DNA of 64,000 nucleotides from Larus michahellis (lineage: Eukaryota > Chordata > Aves > Charadriiformes > Laridae): assembly GCF_964199755.1 (NCBI RefSeq), contig NC_133901.1, positions 51,681,324 through 51,745,323 of the forward strand. The letters run 5' to 3'. Below, one piece after another: positions 37,301-52,153 of this stretch. Below the pieces are notes generated by a model. That model ran no database searches, was not told the DNA's origin, and saw only the letters and a program-made list of their open reading frames with translations. Both the position numbers and the translations under genes were made by a program. Within the stretch, counting starts at the first letter, position 1. Each line of letters starts with the position of its first letter.

Positions 37301-40300
37301 GAATTCTGTCTCCTGCCACTGCTATGCTGGAATAATTGCCCCAGCAGTGAATTATAGCTCCAAAGTGTGTCAGTGTAGACGGGATCAATTGATTGATCTA
37401 TTTATCCACCTGTGAATGGCACAGTTCCATTTTTCATTTTAACCACCTCAAACGTCAGCTGCACCTTTTTTGTTTTCACTTATGATTTTCTCCATTCTCT
37501 AATTCTTCTGTATTTTTGATGGAGAACTTGGCCCTTCCTATCCCAAGTCCTGCAAGTGCCAGCAAGCTGTGGAGCAGTGCCATACTGGCCTCTCTGTGTC
37601 GTGGGGGGTGTCCCTCAGTAAGGCTGCATCAGGGAACCCCCACGTATCTGTCAGTGTCTTATTCCTGAGGCTGGAATACCACCCTGTAATCAAAGGGCAG
37701 GTGGAATAAGTTTGCAATCCCCCCAAAGCAGCAGAAATCTATCCCTGTCCAGGTTCCTTTCTTCTTCTAAATGGCAAATGATATCCTTGTTTATAAGCAA
37801 CAAAAAAATACCACCCAATGTCACGGTGGGGGAAATTTGGAAGGGTCAGCAAGGTGGGGATATAGCTAGAAACATAGCAGAGGACTACATATTTTCTGCA
37901 TCTCCTGCTCCACACTTTCTGACTGTACTTGCTGAGTTATGGATGTTTTTCTTCCTTTCTAACCCTCTCCTCTGTTATTCTGGCGGAGAGCTAGAACTGG
38001 TGATCTCCGGCCTAAATTCCCCCTGTGCATGAAGGGATTTTGGCCAGACAGGGTGAGAGGAAGATTCACAGCTTTGGGTTCCTACAGAGACTCATCTCAG
38101 CTTTTATCGTGCTCTCTGCTGCTGAAGGGAAGGGAAGCGGGGGGGGTTTGCAAGACTAGATAAGCTGCTTGTTTTTCACTGCTGACTTCCTGGAGGATAA
38201 GCTACCTGCATCCAGTGCTCCTTTTCTTTTCAGTAAACAAAGAATATCAAGATGGCACATCCCTGCGTAAGGTATGGCTTGTACACACCCACTTAACAAC
38301 ACCGCTCACCATCTTGACAAAGTTTAGCGTTCTTCGTCTTTTCCTGGGGTCTCTATCAAATATTTATGACCCCACTGCCTAATTCTTTAGAACACATATC
38401 CTTACAGCATCCCTTAGGGATCACTGTTTCATCTGTGAGGAGTTGAGCTCAAAGAAGAAGTATCCACGTTCGTGTAGGAACCCTGTGCCAAAGCTGAATC
38501 TTGGCTCAGGTGTTTTGAATCCTATGCTTGTGCCTACCATTGAAACATCTTTTTCTGTATCTGCGTTCTCCATTCCTTAGGAAGGTTTCATTCACCTTGC
38601 TTGATCCCACGTGAGAATCCTGCCTCAGAAATTCTAGAAGTCATGCAAAAGATGAAACTGGACTGACACAGCATATCTTTTACTTTTGCTTTCTGTCATG
38701 TCAAAAGAACCACGTTTTCTTTCATTTCTTAGCTTTCTAGCTTCTCGTTTGCAAGAGTATTATGCAAGTCGCGCTGAAGATAAAGATCATCTTATTTTTC
38801 TTCCCTGGTCTGTGATCATAACAGACCTTTGCTAGGACAACTGAAAAGTGTGCCAAGACTAATCTGCTTCTCATTGTACCTTCACAGAATCACAGAATGT
38901 TAGGGGTTGGAAGGGACCTTTGGAGATCATCTAGTCTAACCCCCCTGCCAAAGCAGGTTTACCCAGAGCAGGCTGGACACAGATGCATCCAGGCGGGTTG
39001 TGAATATCTCCAGAGAAGGAGACTCCGCCTTTCTTGTATTCTCTTTGTATTCTTGCTGACTGGGGAGTGAGTCTTGCATCTTCAGGTTTATTTTCTGTTT
39101 CTGCACAGATCCATCCATGTTCTTAGCCCAATACTTTACTTGTGGGTTGTTGAAATACATGTTTATAGAAACAACCTTGGATTGCTGACCCCTGAGAGTC
39201 AAAACTGTTGTGACATCACTGATGTCAAGTTTTGAAATCTATTTGCCCCTTTTTTTATAAAACTGAATTTTATAAATCTAGATTTTGTGTCTGATCTAAT
39301 TAACTGCTGCTCTCAAAGTAAACTGATCTGATAACTCTTCATGTTACTTTGGAGAGAAAAAGTTTTATAGTCTTTGTACAGAGTAAAATGTGGAGCTTCC
39401 AGTAGACCTGCAATCTGGACTTACTCTTTGGAGCTAGTTGAGTACTGTTAGTGTTAATCACTTGAGAACCCCACTGAAGTCAACTTCATGTGGCTCTAAG
39501 TACATCTGTTTGCAGATGGAGCTGATGAAGAAAGATGTGCTTTAAAGTCTTTGGGGGAAAAAAAGACGTGCAACTTGTGCACTTGGCAAACAGAGAAGTT
39601 CAGTGGAGTTTGGATTCTTGTGCCTTTTCTGGAACCCCAGCCCATCAGGTTGGGGAATTACTTCCTGCCTTAAAGTGTAGTGTATGCTTATTCCTTGGTG
39701 GGATGGGACTTGAACCTACGCTTAACAGGACAGATCTCCCTGGGTAGCCCACTGCAATCCTAAACCTGCAAAGAAGGGCCAACAATTTCCGTAAGTTCTC
39801 CATTTCTCTGATTGGCTGCAGTGGGCAATTTCAATTGTACAAGCAGCTGGCCTGGTTAAATCCAGTACAGCTGATGGAGATCAAAAGTTATGAACACCCG
39901 CTGACAGGTGTTGCTTAACTCAGATATAAAGCACAGTCTTTGCTGTCACTGGGCAAATATCTACATCACAAAAATTTTCATCGTAGCCATACTTATTGGA
40001 TCCTTCATTTAGCCTCAAAACAAAAAGCAAAAGCTGAATTCTTGGGAAGATGATATAATTATTTCCTCTAAAAAAGTCCCTTTTTGTCTGGCAGCATAGA
40101 GTGTGGCAGCCTGCAATGCTGTCCCCTTGCTGAGGGAAATCAGACTGGGAATGCCAATTCACTGCTATTGTCATTACATGACATTATTGCATTTGCTGCT
40201 ATTGTTCACTTAAATGCTAATTTAAGGAAGGTGAAAACATTATTTCTTTCGGGCCCATCCATTTCTGGATTCCCCACTTCAACACGTCTTTCAAGCCCAA

Positions 40301-43300
40301 GAGCCACCTTCTTCAGCATCATAAAATTACGGTCAGTGAAACTTCCCTTGGATGCATGGAAATGGTTTATGTGATTCCTTTCCCCCCTGCTATTCCTGAC
40401 TGTTGTAGGGATCGTTCATCTGACCATCTATCACCCTCAGCCATTTGGTCCTGGAGAAGAGTAGTAACACCTTTTGCCTTTCCAAATTCCTTGACTAGAT
40501 AAGAAGACATTATCTCTTCTTAGGGATGGGAAAGAGTTGATGAAATCTGGAGGTCCTGTGGACTTCTACTTTTGCCGATTCCTCATCTTCAATAGAGGAG
40601 AGGCTTGCTTACAGAAAACACCTCCTTAATTTTGATGAGGCTGGATAGTAACAACCTTGTAGCAGCCACATGAATGATTATCATTTGATTTTCAGGGCAC
40701 TGGGGCACCCAGAGGTGTGCCCCACAGGCTGCCTGACTGCTGGCGGCGGCAGCCGTGATGCTGTGCCGCAGAGCGCACGTCTGCAACTGCAGGATTTGCT
40801 GTTGCCAAAGCCAGTCCAGGGCTCCCAGCAGTTTGTTAAAGAGGTTTTCTTAAATCAGCTCAGTCAAGCCCTGACCAGGGCCACTGCTCACTGGTGGCAG
40901 AGGCTAAAGTAGGTTGGAGCAAGACAGGAAATTTTCACCAGTACAAACAAGGAAAAGGGGAAGGAAATGCTCCCCCTCTCAGCATAATGATCTAAGTACA
41001 ACTGCATGTAATGGTCAGTTTTAATCATGATTTAAACCAGCAAGCTGGATCAACTCATTTTACATTTGCACTATGAGGTTGTTTTCTAAAAGGTTGACTT
41101 TTATGGGTGGTAACAAATATTTTGACAAATACAAAATTTACACTAAATGTGGTTATTTCAATTTTTGCTAAGTAGATGAACTGCATCTGTGCACATTTAT
41201 TTAAGCAATTATGTTTAATATAATTTGTCTTTACATATTATTATATGAGAAAATAGTGAACGATGAGTCCATATTATTATTTTATTAGATTATTAACTTT
41301 TTACTTGTGATCTGTGTCAAGTTATATTTGGATGGAAATTAGAACTAAATTAAAACCAGTATTTGTAATTATTCATGCTAATTAAATAAAATGACCACAA
41401 GTTCCCTGACTTCCTAAATATACTAGAACAGAAAAAGCAAGCTTTTCTAAGCAGGTTTTGCATTAAAAATGTCTTATTAAATGAAGGAAAGGACATATAT
41501 ATGTAGGAAATTGAACTGATTTTAGAACCTGATTTTAGAACTAATACATCTCATCCTTTCACACCAAGCTTAATTCACTCACTGACAGAGGAAAACAAAT
41601 GTTCCTGCTTTTTCAAATACTAGTTTGTTTCTCAGTTTTGAATGACCTGGTTATTGAACTGAACAAAATTCTCTTCAGTTCACTCACTAAGCTGAAACGA
41701 AGGAAATAATATCTTTTCACCTTGCAGGAGCCTAAAGTTCTCAAAAGATTTTTTATCATTTCAGAAAAACTTTGGATCCAGGTGTCTAGCCAGTGATTTC
41801 TCCGTGCTTAGCATCACAACTTTCTTGAAAATTTTCATAAAATGCTGTTTAAGTACTACTTTTATATATCTTTCAGACGTAGCAAGTACTAGCTTTAATG
41901 TCAGTAATTATAAATTATTTTTTTACATTTTATGTAATTAAAATAATAAATATTTAATTACAATTTTTAATATTTTTTTTTTTTTGCATACATTCATGTA
42001 TGAATTTAAGCAATTAACTTAAACTGAAAAATAATCTGTCCCCATGCCGGAGACGGGAGGTCTGGAGTAGGAGAGATTGATGAGGTTTGTGCTATTTTGG
42101 TGCCTTTGTTTGACACATTGGGAGTTGTCACAATTTCTCACCCTGGATGATGCTTATTACCTTGGAAATTATTTTTTTTTCCAGGGAGAAGGAAACATTT
42201 TCTATAAAGGACCTGGTAGCTGTTTTGGTGGGTGATGATGATTTTAAAAGTTACCTGTTCCTGTTAATAGGTGCTAACCATAACACAGAAACACTCAGAA
42301 ACCTCCTCACAGCAAAAGGAGACACAGACTCCCATTTCAGTCAATGACAGAAGTTGCTGAAGTGCTTTTTTTGCCCTTTTTTTCTTGGGCTTGTCTTTTA
42401 CCTTTACTTTTCTTTGTAGATCTCACTGATTGCAGTGGCCTGGCAAACAAGGTCTATTTAGTTAAAAGTGCCAGGTTCAATTAAGGGAGGTTTTTCTTTA
42501 CCTTTGCTGTAATTTTATGATCCATCTAGTAGGTAAATCCTTGCCTTTAGTAGTCTGTTAATAAGCAAGTTTCAAGCCATACGTGAAAAGTCCATTGTGT
42601 TTTATTTCCCATAGTGCTGCCTCTCTGCTGGGTAACTTCTGGGCTAGATAATTGGGTTGGAAAGGATTCTGCTCCCAAACTATTCATCTAAGTCCCTAGA
42701 ACTCAGAACCTGGTTTGAAGACACACCACTTCTTTCATGGATGCCTATTCCAAAAGATGTGACTTTAGATGGCACTTAAAGAAGGATCTTAACTTTTGTT
42801 CTTGAAGGAGTTGAGCCTTATTTGAACAACCTTGTGCTTTTAAAGTACTCCTGTTGCTAGTGCCAAAATCTTGAGGTTCTCCTCTGCTCACCTCTCAGGT
42901 GTTAGCTACTAAAAATTAGTTAGTACCTTCCAAAATCAAAGACCTGTGGAAACTACTGAATAAAATAAAGCTCTTGAGATTTTCTGTGTTTACTTATCCC
43001 TCCACAGATTCGTACTCATTTGCCTGGGCTGTTTGCTTTCAATAGAAATAACTGAAGTAGAACATCTCTGAACAACAGAATTCTTGTCTTGGTGTTCAAC
43101 TGCATGTACTCGTCATATCTTGGTATGTTCAAGTTTGGATCTTTGCTTCTAGGAAATCTGATTGGTGTCCAAAGATACTGTCAGGGATGTACGCCAGTCT
43201 AGCTATGATGGGCATGCAACATCGAGGCAAGATGTAGCTGGCCCGTTGACCTGTGTCTGTGAAGGAAGAGGTGAGATGGTGTTCTCAGGCAGCTCTTAAG

Positions 43301-46300
43301 AGCTTTCTCTCTCTGACACTTCACAAGGAAGTTGAAAATTTCTACATTTTCTGTTCTATATGAAGGACAGCAGGAGCATCTTTCCTAGCCTAGTGCCCAG
43401 CCAGCCCCTAAGTGTCAGCTCGTTCATGGAACGTTCTTGAAGATACTTAATGGGGAGAAATGAGGTTGTCCTGTCTGCTCTATAGTAAGCAAATGTTTCT
43501 GTTTATTTGCTTTAGGAGAAGTGAGTGATAAACGGACCATCTAAGATGCATTAGATAGAATAATTGTCTGAAAGGAAGTGTTTGATACTGGCAGTACTAG
43601 GCAAGGCTGTGCTGTATGGAATTGTGGTGCTAAGCTGTGTTTTTGAATAGTTGCCCAGGACTTTCAGGAAGGCCTTCCTGCACATTGGGGAGGTGGCTGC
43701 CTGTTTTGCAGTATTTTTAGCTCTTCAATTCTAGGAAGCTCACAGACAGATAGAGAGACTTCAGCAACATCTGTACTTAACTATCGCACTACATTCCAAG
43801 ATTTTAGGTAGTTACATATTGCTGAGGTTTTGATGGCTTTTGGAGGGATGTATTCTCAGAACCGTGTTTGCTGAGAGAGCTTGCTGAGGCAAGCTAGTCA
43901 TGAGCCAAAGAGAGAAGGACTTTCTCTGAAGTCTTCAGAAAGGGCAAGAATCCAATGCCAGAAAGCTTTGGTTTGGAAAGAGCTAGTGATACTTTTTTCT
44001 GCCTGGGAAGCCTGAGCTGGGGAGACTTTCTTGTAGACTAAAGCTAAATCTTACATCCTGAAGTGACTGCACAAAGAATTTGTACCCTGCGTGGGTGGAT
44101 TAGTTTCACGTTTGTTTCAGATATCACCTGGGTTCACAGACTGCCCTGGGACAAGAGCAAAGAGGCATTTCAAACATGACAAATCATATCAGCAAAACAG
44201 GCAGATAGCAATTCCGTACTTGCTATTACTCCAGTATCCCTCTTGGGAGAGGGATCTGGGTGACACCAAAGAAATCTGCATGCTCCCAGCCTCTTCCTTA
44301 ATTTCCTGGCCAGGGTAGATCAGGAAGCAGCACTGAGTTCCTCACCTCTCTGGTCCTTCCAGAAAGCACTGCCCAGCCCCATAGCAAACATATAATGAAT
44401 CATTCATCTTTAATAGATTATGCAAATTGAGGACATCAGATCAATGAAGATCAATAACTGCAACCATTTAATTGCCAGCAAAAACATTTTAAGAATGAGC
44501 ATTATCTGAAGTCCTTTCTTGGGTAATGGCACCATTAATCCAAACATTGGATCCTGGCCTAAGTGTAGAGGAAAAATTCTCCGCCCCTCTTCCCCTGCTG
44601 CCTTTCAGGGTGTTCAGGGGTTTTTTTCCCTTCTCATTTCCAGTTTCTGAGTTTCCCCATCATTACCACCAGTGAACAGCTCCCAACGCTAATAGTTCTG
44701 CTTTTGTTACTCTGCACTGATTGAAATGTCGCATACAGATTGAGATGTTAGTGCTAAGTTGCCACCTGGGAATGTCAAGCTGGGTCTGAAATGAACTTTT
44801 CTCACTCTTGGATCCAGATGGATCAGATGGGGATGTTCTCGAGCTGAGCTGGGAGTGTTGCAGGGAACAGAATGGGGATGGCACAGGGTTGGGGGGACGT
44901 GAAGATTTTACGCCCCAGCCCACAGCCTCTTCTGTGAGGCCAAATCTATCTCCTGCTGTTCCCTTGTGACAGTCATGTCCAAAGCTTGTGCAGCGTACCC
45001 AATCTTCAGGAATTCTGCTCTCATATTAATGGGCTGGGATGCACCATCTTCACTTAGGCAGAAGGACTAAAAATAATGATTTTAATGGCCCCTTTGAATC
45101 TTAAACTCTGATTTTAGGCATCTCACCTTTACATCCTGCTATGGGGATCTGACTTCCATGAAGGAAGGACAGTGCTGCTCTCCTACTGGCTTTGCCCCCC
45201 AAAGACAGGAAAGTGTTTCCTGTAAGAGATGTAGATTTGCTAAATGGTAGATGGACACCAGCTGAGTTTTGCCTTGCCTATGCAAATACAATGAAAGCTG
45301 GAACAATTTTGCCATAGCTGAACCATTTTGTTATGTTTGGCTAAGAAACTGCATGGCTACAAGGAGCCTGGATCAAGCCTGATAGCAGTAAAAGCCACAA
45401 AAAAAGTCTGGGTATGTCATGCTTTCTAGACACTCCCTAAATATGCAGTTCACCTCCCCATGGTTCTCCATAACATTTTGCAGACCTCACACTGGATCTC
45501 CTGATCTCCTCTGTAGTTAGGGTAACTGTTACTAATCTTGCCCAGTCCCAAAGTTCCTGGTAGTCAAAAGTTGCATGCAACAATATGCCTTTGCTCAGCA
45601 TTTGCTGAACAGGCAATGACTGCCTGCCTCAACCATGAGCTGCTTTGACCTCAGGGGCTATTAGCTGGGCTTCTGCAAGAAAATGTTGAGGTACAAACTC
45701 CAGCGCTCTTGATTTTGTGCCATCAGAGGGCAGCTTTTTGGCCAAGAGGCAACAGCTCCTTCCCTTGCTAATAGGACTTACACCTCTTTGTCGTGAGTTA
45801 TTACTCAACTTACACTACAAGGCTTCTAGAGGGGCCACAGAAGTTGTAGGGCAAGGGGGGACATACTAAACAGGTATAAATCACTTGGGCCTCGCCAGCT
45901 GCTCTAGCTACCCAGGAGATGTGCTAATCTATGGTAGCTGTGAGAGCAGGGAGAGGTGGCAACTAAAGCCTGAGAAGGGCTGTGGCACCAGAATGTGTCC
46001 TTATGGCTCTAGACACACACAGGGCAGGCAGTCTAGCACTGGTATCAGGATGGTGTGCCCCGTGGCCCCAGGACAGCCCTGTGCCACTCAGGTCCTGCAC
46101 GTGCCACCAGCAAAGAGGAAGGAGCAGCTGCTGCAGAAATTGCCTCCTACTTCTGTGCATCCTGATTTCTCTACTGTCTTGCACTTATTCTTATTTCCTA
46201 CTCTCCCAGTCACAACTGAGTTTAATGGGCCCACACATGAGGGAAGGGGAAAGGCTGTGAACAAATTTCTTTTGCCAGCTGCCGTTAGAGACTCTTAAGG

Positions 46301-46760
46301 AAGAGGGAGTTTAGCAATCACAGTTCAGCAGACCTCAGTATTTAGTTTGCAAATGCCCCTTCCAAATGCCAGAGCTGAATAAAACTTAACTTATTATTTA
46401 TCCCCAAGAAAACCAGTGCAGAACATGGGTAAGCCATGACCCTCTTGTTCTCAGACACAAAGGAAAAATCACAGGGCGCATTTGGACATACCTGTCCTCT
46501 ACCAACACCCATCCCTAAGCCCCACCTGGGCACACAAGTTCCTGACTCATGCCTGGGTTTCTCTGTCTTTGAGTCACACCTGGGCACCTTTAGGTGTACC
46601 CAAAGCTGCCAGTACTCTGAATTTCAAGCCCTTATGTCCTCCACAGTCTTTCTGTCTCTTTCCATGAGGGATATCTTGCATTAGCAGAAAAAGCAGAAGC
46701 TAATGGTGATGAGGGAAATAAATAAAAAGCTTGGTTCTGCTGTTTGGTCAGGCAGCTTAC
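34309..46760 (-). other. PAX2 intron, 12.5 kb
   Basis: This opens (transcript 3' side) with a polypyrimidine tract serving the cassette exon (34309-34440). It contains the CR1 tail at 38882-39028 and a strongly A/T-rich kilobase at about 41000-42010 with a T-run near 41965-41985. No exon was recognised. Several 100-190-residue open frames here lack any family resemblance. Confidence 0.8.
38882..39028 (-). mobile_element. CR1 LINE 3' tail, 5'-truncated
   Basis: The plus strand reads TCACAGAATCACAGAATG, then GGTTGGAAGGGACCTTTGGA, ATCATCTAGTCTAACCCCCC and AATATCTCCAGAGAAGGAGA. This is the reverse complement of the CR1 3' end, with its short terminal ATTCTGTGA-type repeat. It is about 147 bp and breaks off abruptly at its 5' side, as most CR1 copies do. 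It lies in the same orientation as PAX2, within an intron. This is the clearest sign of a bird or related sauropsid genome. Confidence 0.9.
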
Positions 46761-46887
46761 CGGTCACCACAGGGTACGTCTGGGGTCCTGACACATTTGT
46801 CCCCAGGTCTGGGTTAGCAGAGGTGGATAGACTTGATTTGACTTCATCGAGACCAGGGGTCAGAGCTGGGAGGGAGTACTCATTACC
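46761..46887 (-). CDS. PAX2: PAX2 exon: transactivation domain, first part (human exon 8 equivalent)
   Basis: This 127-nt exon is read from a pyrimidine-rich CCCCAG acceptor to an ACCG|GTAAGC donor, phase 0 in and phase 1 out. It encodes 42 residues starting [20 protein letters not shown] and ending QTYPVVT, plus the first base of the next codon. This is the Ser/Thr/Pro-rich start of the PAX2 transactivation domain. It joins in frame to the upstream SEHIKSEQ exon. Downstream its final G can complete either the Glu codon of the 210-nt cassette exon or the Gly codon of the GRDMAST exon. Compared with remembered human PAX2, the changes are conservative (for example NPDLG for NPELG). Confidence 0.96.
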
Positions 46888-48957
<2,070 letters not shown>

Positions 48958-49389
48958 TCAGATCAGCAAGGGATGCGGGACAAGGACAGAATGGGAAAGA
49001 CCGGGGCCCTCTGCCTCCACCCAGGGAGCTGTGCCACTCCTGCAGGAAGGGGACACTGCAGGGACCCAAGGGAAGCCCCCTCCTGACTGCTGGAGTGGCC
49101 AAGCTGCTCCCACAGGCTCCACTGGGACTCTCCTGCCCAAGGTGAGCGAGGCTGTGGAGAATGGTGCTCGGCTCAGAGATGAGTTTCGGTTCTGCTGATT
49201 TTCAGTGTTAAAAATCGCCAAATCTCCATTGCTGAGCATAAAATGGGAGCAAAGCACAGCGATTAGCATCGCTAGAAGGCTACTGGAGAGGCAGCTCACA
49301 GAGAAACCAGAGTGCTGAGGGTGGACCTGTACTGGGGAGGGCTGAGGAAGCCTGGAATGGAGAAAGGTCTCTCTTGCAGCTTGGAAGGG

Positions 49390-50460
49390 AGTCAGTCTCT
49401 GTTGTAGCTCCCCAGTCCCAATAGAAGTTATATCTCTATTATAATTTCCTTCTCATCTCAACTTGTCCTGTCATACCCCAGATGAGTCTTTCATCCCTCT
49501 CAGATAACAGGAATGATCCTGTTTCTGACTCCATGTTTCAGCAGAGACAAGTCTCTCTCCCTGTGGAGTGTCTGTTGGTTTCTGTTATGATCTCTGTCCC
49601 ACTCTCCTACACGTAGCTTGTGATTTATCACTACCCGTATCTCTGTTATAAAACTCCCTCCAAAATGCGATGAATCTTTGTCTGTGTCGGTCCCCCTTCC
49701 TACCCAAAATGAATTATTATATTACAAAACCTATCCCTGCTCAGCAGGAATCGGCCTTCCTGGTATTGCTTTGTTCTGACTAGGAAAAAAGCCTTTTTCT
49801 GGTAGAAGCATCACCAGAAGTGCATCTCTACCTGCAACAGCCCTCTGACAGAGTCCAATCTACTGCAGTGCCTCCTGCCACGTTCCAGGTGTCTCTATAT
49901 CTGTTGCACCATCCAATGTCTCTTACAGCCCACTCATCCTCTCCAAGGTGAGTCCATTATAAATGCTCTGCCCCATCCTAAGTGAATCTTTCCCTGTGAT
50001 AAACCATCTTATCACCCACCTGTTGTTTTTTTTTTTTCCCCTGTTATCCCCCAACTCAAATGAGGTGCATTTATCTCGGTTATAACCCCTTTTTATCTGA
50101 AGTGAGTGAGTCTCCTGCTATTAGCATCTGTCACATCCAAGGTGAGTCTGTCTGTTATAACCTCCTGTCCCAGCTGAAGTGAATCTTCCTTTGTCATAAT
50201 CCTTCATCTCATCTGAGGCAAGTCTGCTCATTATAATCTTCTCCAACTGTGCTGAGTATCTTTCTGCTGTCACCTCTCAGCCTAACTTTGGTGAGACTGG
50301 CTATAATCCCCTGTCTCATCTGTGCTGATATACCTCCATACCCTTCATGCCGAATCTCTACCTACTGTGCTTCATCAGACACAAGTCTGACTGTCTGATC
50401 ACCCTGTCTAACCTAAAGTCAGGTTCTCCCTCTTACACTGCGATTACCTTCCTGCTTTTT
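49390..50460. repeat. degenerate ~40-bp minisatellite
   Basis: A pyrimidine-rich motif close to AAGTGAGTCTNTCTGTTATAA, followed by CYCCTGTCYCATCTG, recurs about every 35-45 bp. The clearest copies are near 49945, 49980, 50100, 50139, 50178 and 50217, with older copies before and after. No open frame runs through it. It lies in the PAX2 upstream intron. Confidence 0.75.
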
Positions 50461-52106
50461 CACTATTATTCCTCATACCTCAGCCTTTCTCAGTAGCTTC
50501 CAGGCTGGGAATCTCAGAAATGTGCTGCCTCTCAAGAAAGTGGATGGGGGATCTGTATAGACCTTTTCCCTCCTCCATGTGATTGCAAGAGTGCTTATGG
50601 GCAGATGATGCTCCCAGGAGCCAGGAGTGGCATTCACTGTGCAATTCTGCAACATGCCACTCCGCCGCTTCATCTTTTAGCTCATAGATGGTGCCAAGAT
50701 GGGTATTTTCCTGGCACAGTTAATGCCCAACTGGTGGCCCAGAGTTATAACTGAGCCTGCTGCCTTCTGACTATGAGATATATCCGTTTATAGGTGATTA
50801 TGTGATATGATATAATCAATAGTACATTATATACAGTAACGTAGTACAGTACCACTCGCAAGACCATAGAAAATATTACATATTGATTTGTCCCAGCCAG
50901 CAGCCTTCCCTCGAGCAGCCCCTTCTCTCTTTCTTTTCCACCCCTAGCCAGAGCAAGGCTGTTTAGTGGCACTGATCCATGGCATTTTCTCCTTTCCTTG
51001 TGCTTTTTCACTCAAGGGAAAATTCTCGAGTTCCTGAAAGCTGGAGTTCAGGGCAGATTTGACTAAGAGAAAACAAAGCAAAGACGAGGCTTGATGGACT
51101 GCACACTGTGTGTGACAGTGCAGTCTTCATGTTTTAGGTGGACTGGGCTGTCACCTCAGGGGGTAGCTTTCAGGAGGAATAGGGGAGCTCGAGGCTCATG
51201 CTCCCAATTCCAGTAGGCACTTCTCTCTGGTCCTCCCCACAGAAAGCTGGCATAAAACTCCAGGGCCCAGGCTCAGCAAAACAAATGTGTGTTTCTGTAT
51301 CAGCACTTGTCTCAACCTGTCTGTAGCCTGTAAAGCTGTTTGCCTTTGAGGATTTTTCCACATGTGTCAGTCCGTGTGCATGACTGTGCACACCATGACG
51401 CTAATACACATGGGTATTTTTGCAGTAGATCATTAATCTGGTATTCTTTAGATTCTGCATCACCGTAAATGCCTGCGCAGCTGTTTGTCTGTGGTGGCTG
51501 GTTTAGGATATATTTGATTTTCAAGGATGGCAGCCCTACACTCTGCATGGTGTTTGGTGTGAGTGGACAGGGGTTCACGTATACAGTACAACTTCCATTG
51601 ATGGTCATTAAACTGGATTTTACCCTTAGTGAGGTGCCCTGGGTGGTTACACAAATTAGTGCACACATGCACATATATTTACAATTCCTGCCTGCCTGCA
51701 AAGCCCTGTGCACGTGTGTCCCCCATGTGTGCACAGGCCATGCCTTTGTGTGAAGAAGCTGAAACCACAGCTTTCCCAAGTCGCTGTAGGAGTCTCTTTT
51801 CCTTCATTTATTCAGGGGCCCTTCAGATCTTGACAAATCTGTCACTCTAAATTTGCGAGAGATTATGGTGCTCTCTCCCTAGCACGGAGAGAGGTGATAT
51901 ATGATATCTGCTGCCCCTATTGATTGCCTGATCTGGTGGCAGAGGGCTGGCGAAATGAACTTGAAATGAACATCATGCCTCAACTCATTGTGCGTATAAT
52001 ACACTACTTAATCCCACATTTTTCAGCCGCTATGGAATTCAATTGATCAATCATGTCCCTCTGATAGTACTGTTTTAGGGGTTATTGCTGCTCTGCTCAC
52101 TGACCT

Positions 52107-52153
52107 TTTTATTTATTTATTTATTTGTGTCAGCGCGTGTGTGTGTGTGTGTG
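52107..52153. repeat. (TTTA)n and (TG)n compound microsatellite
   Basis: Five TTTA-type units are followed, after GTGTCAGCGC, by a TG run of about 18 bp. A shorter TG run is at 52383-52400. Confidence 0.9.

Noticed and set aside
38936..39202. 88-codon minus-strand open frame
   Set aside because: It overlaps the non-coding CR1 tail and is not part of CR1 reverse transcriptase.
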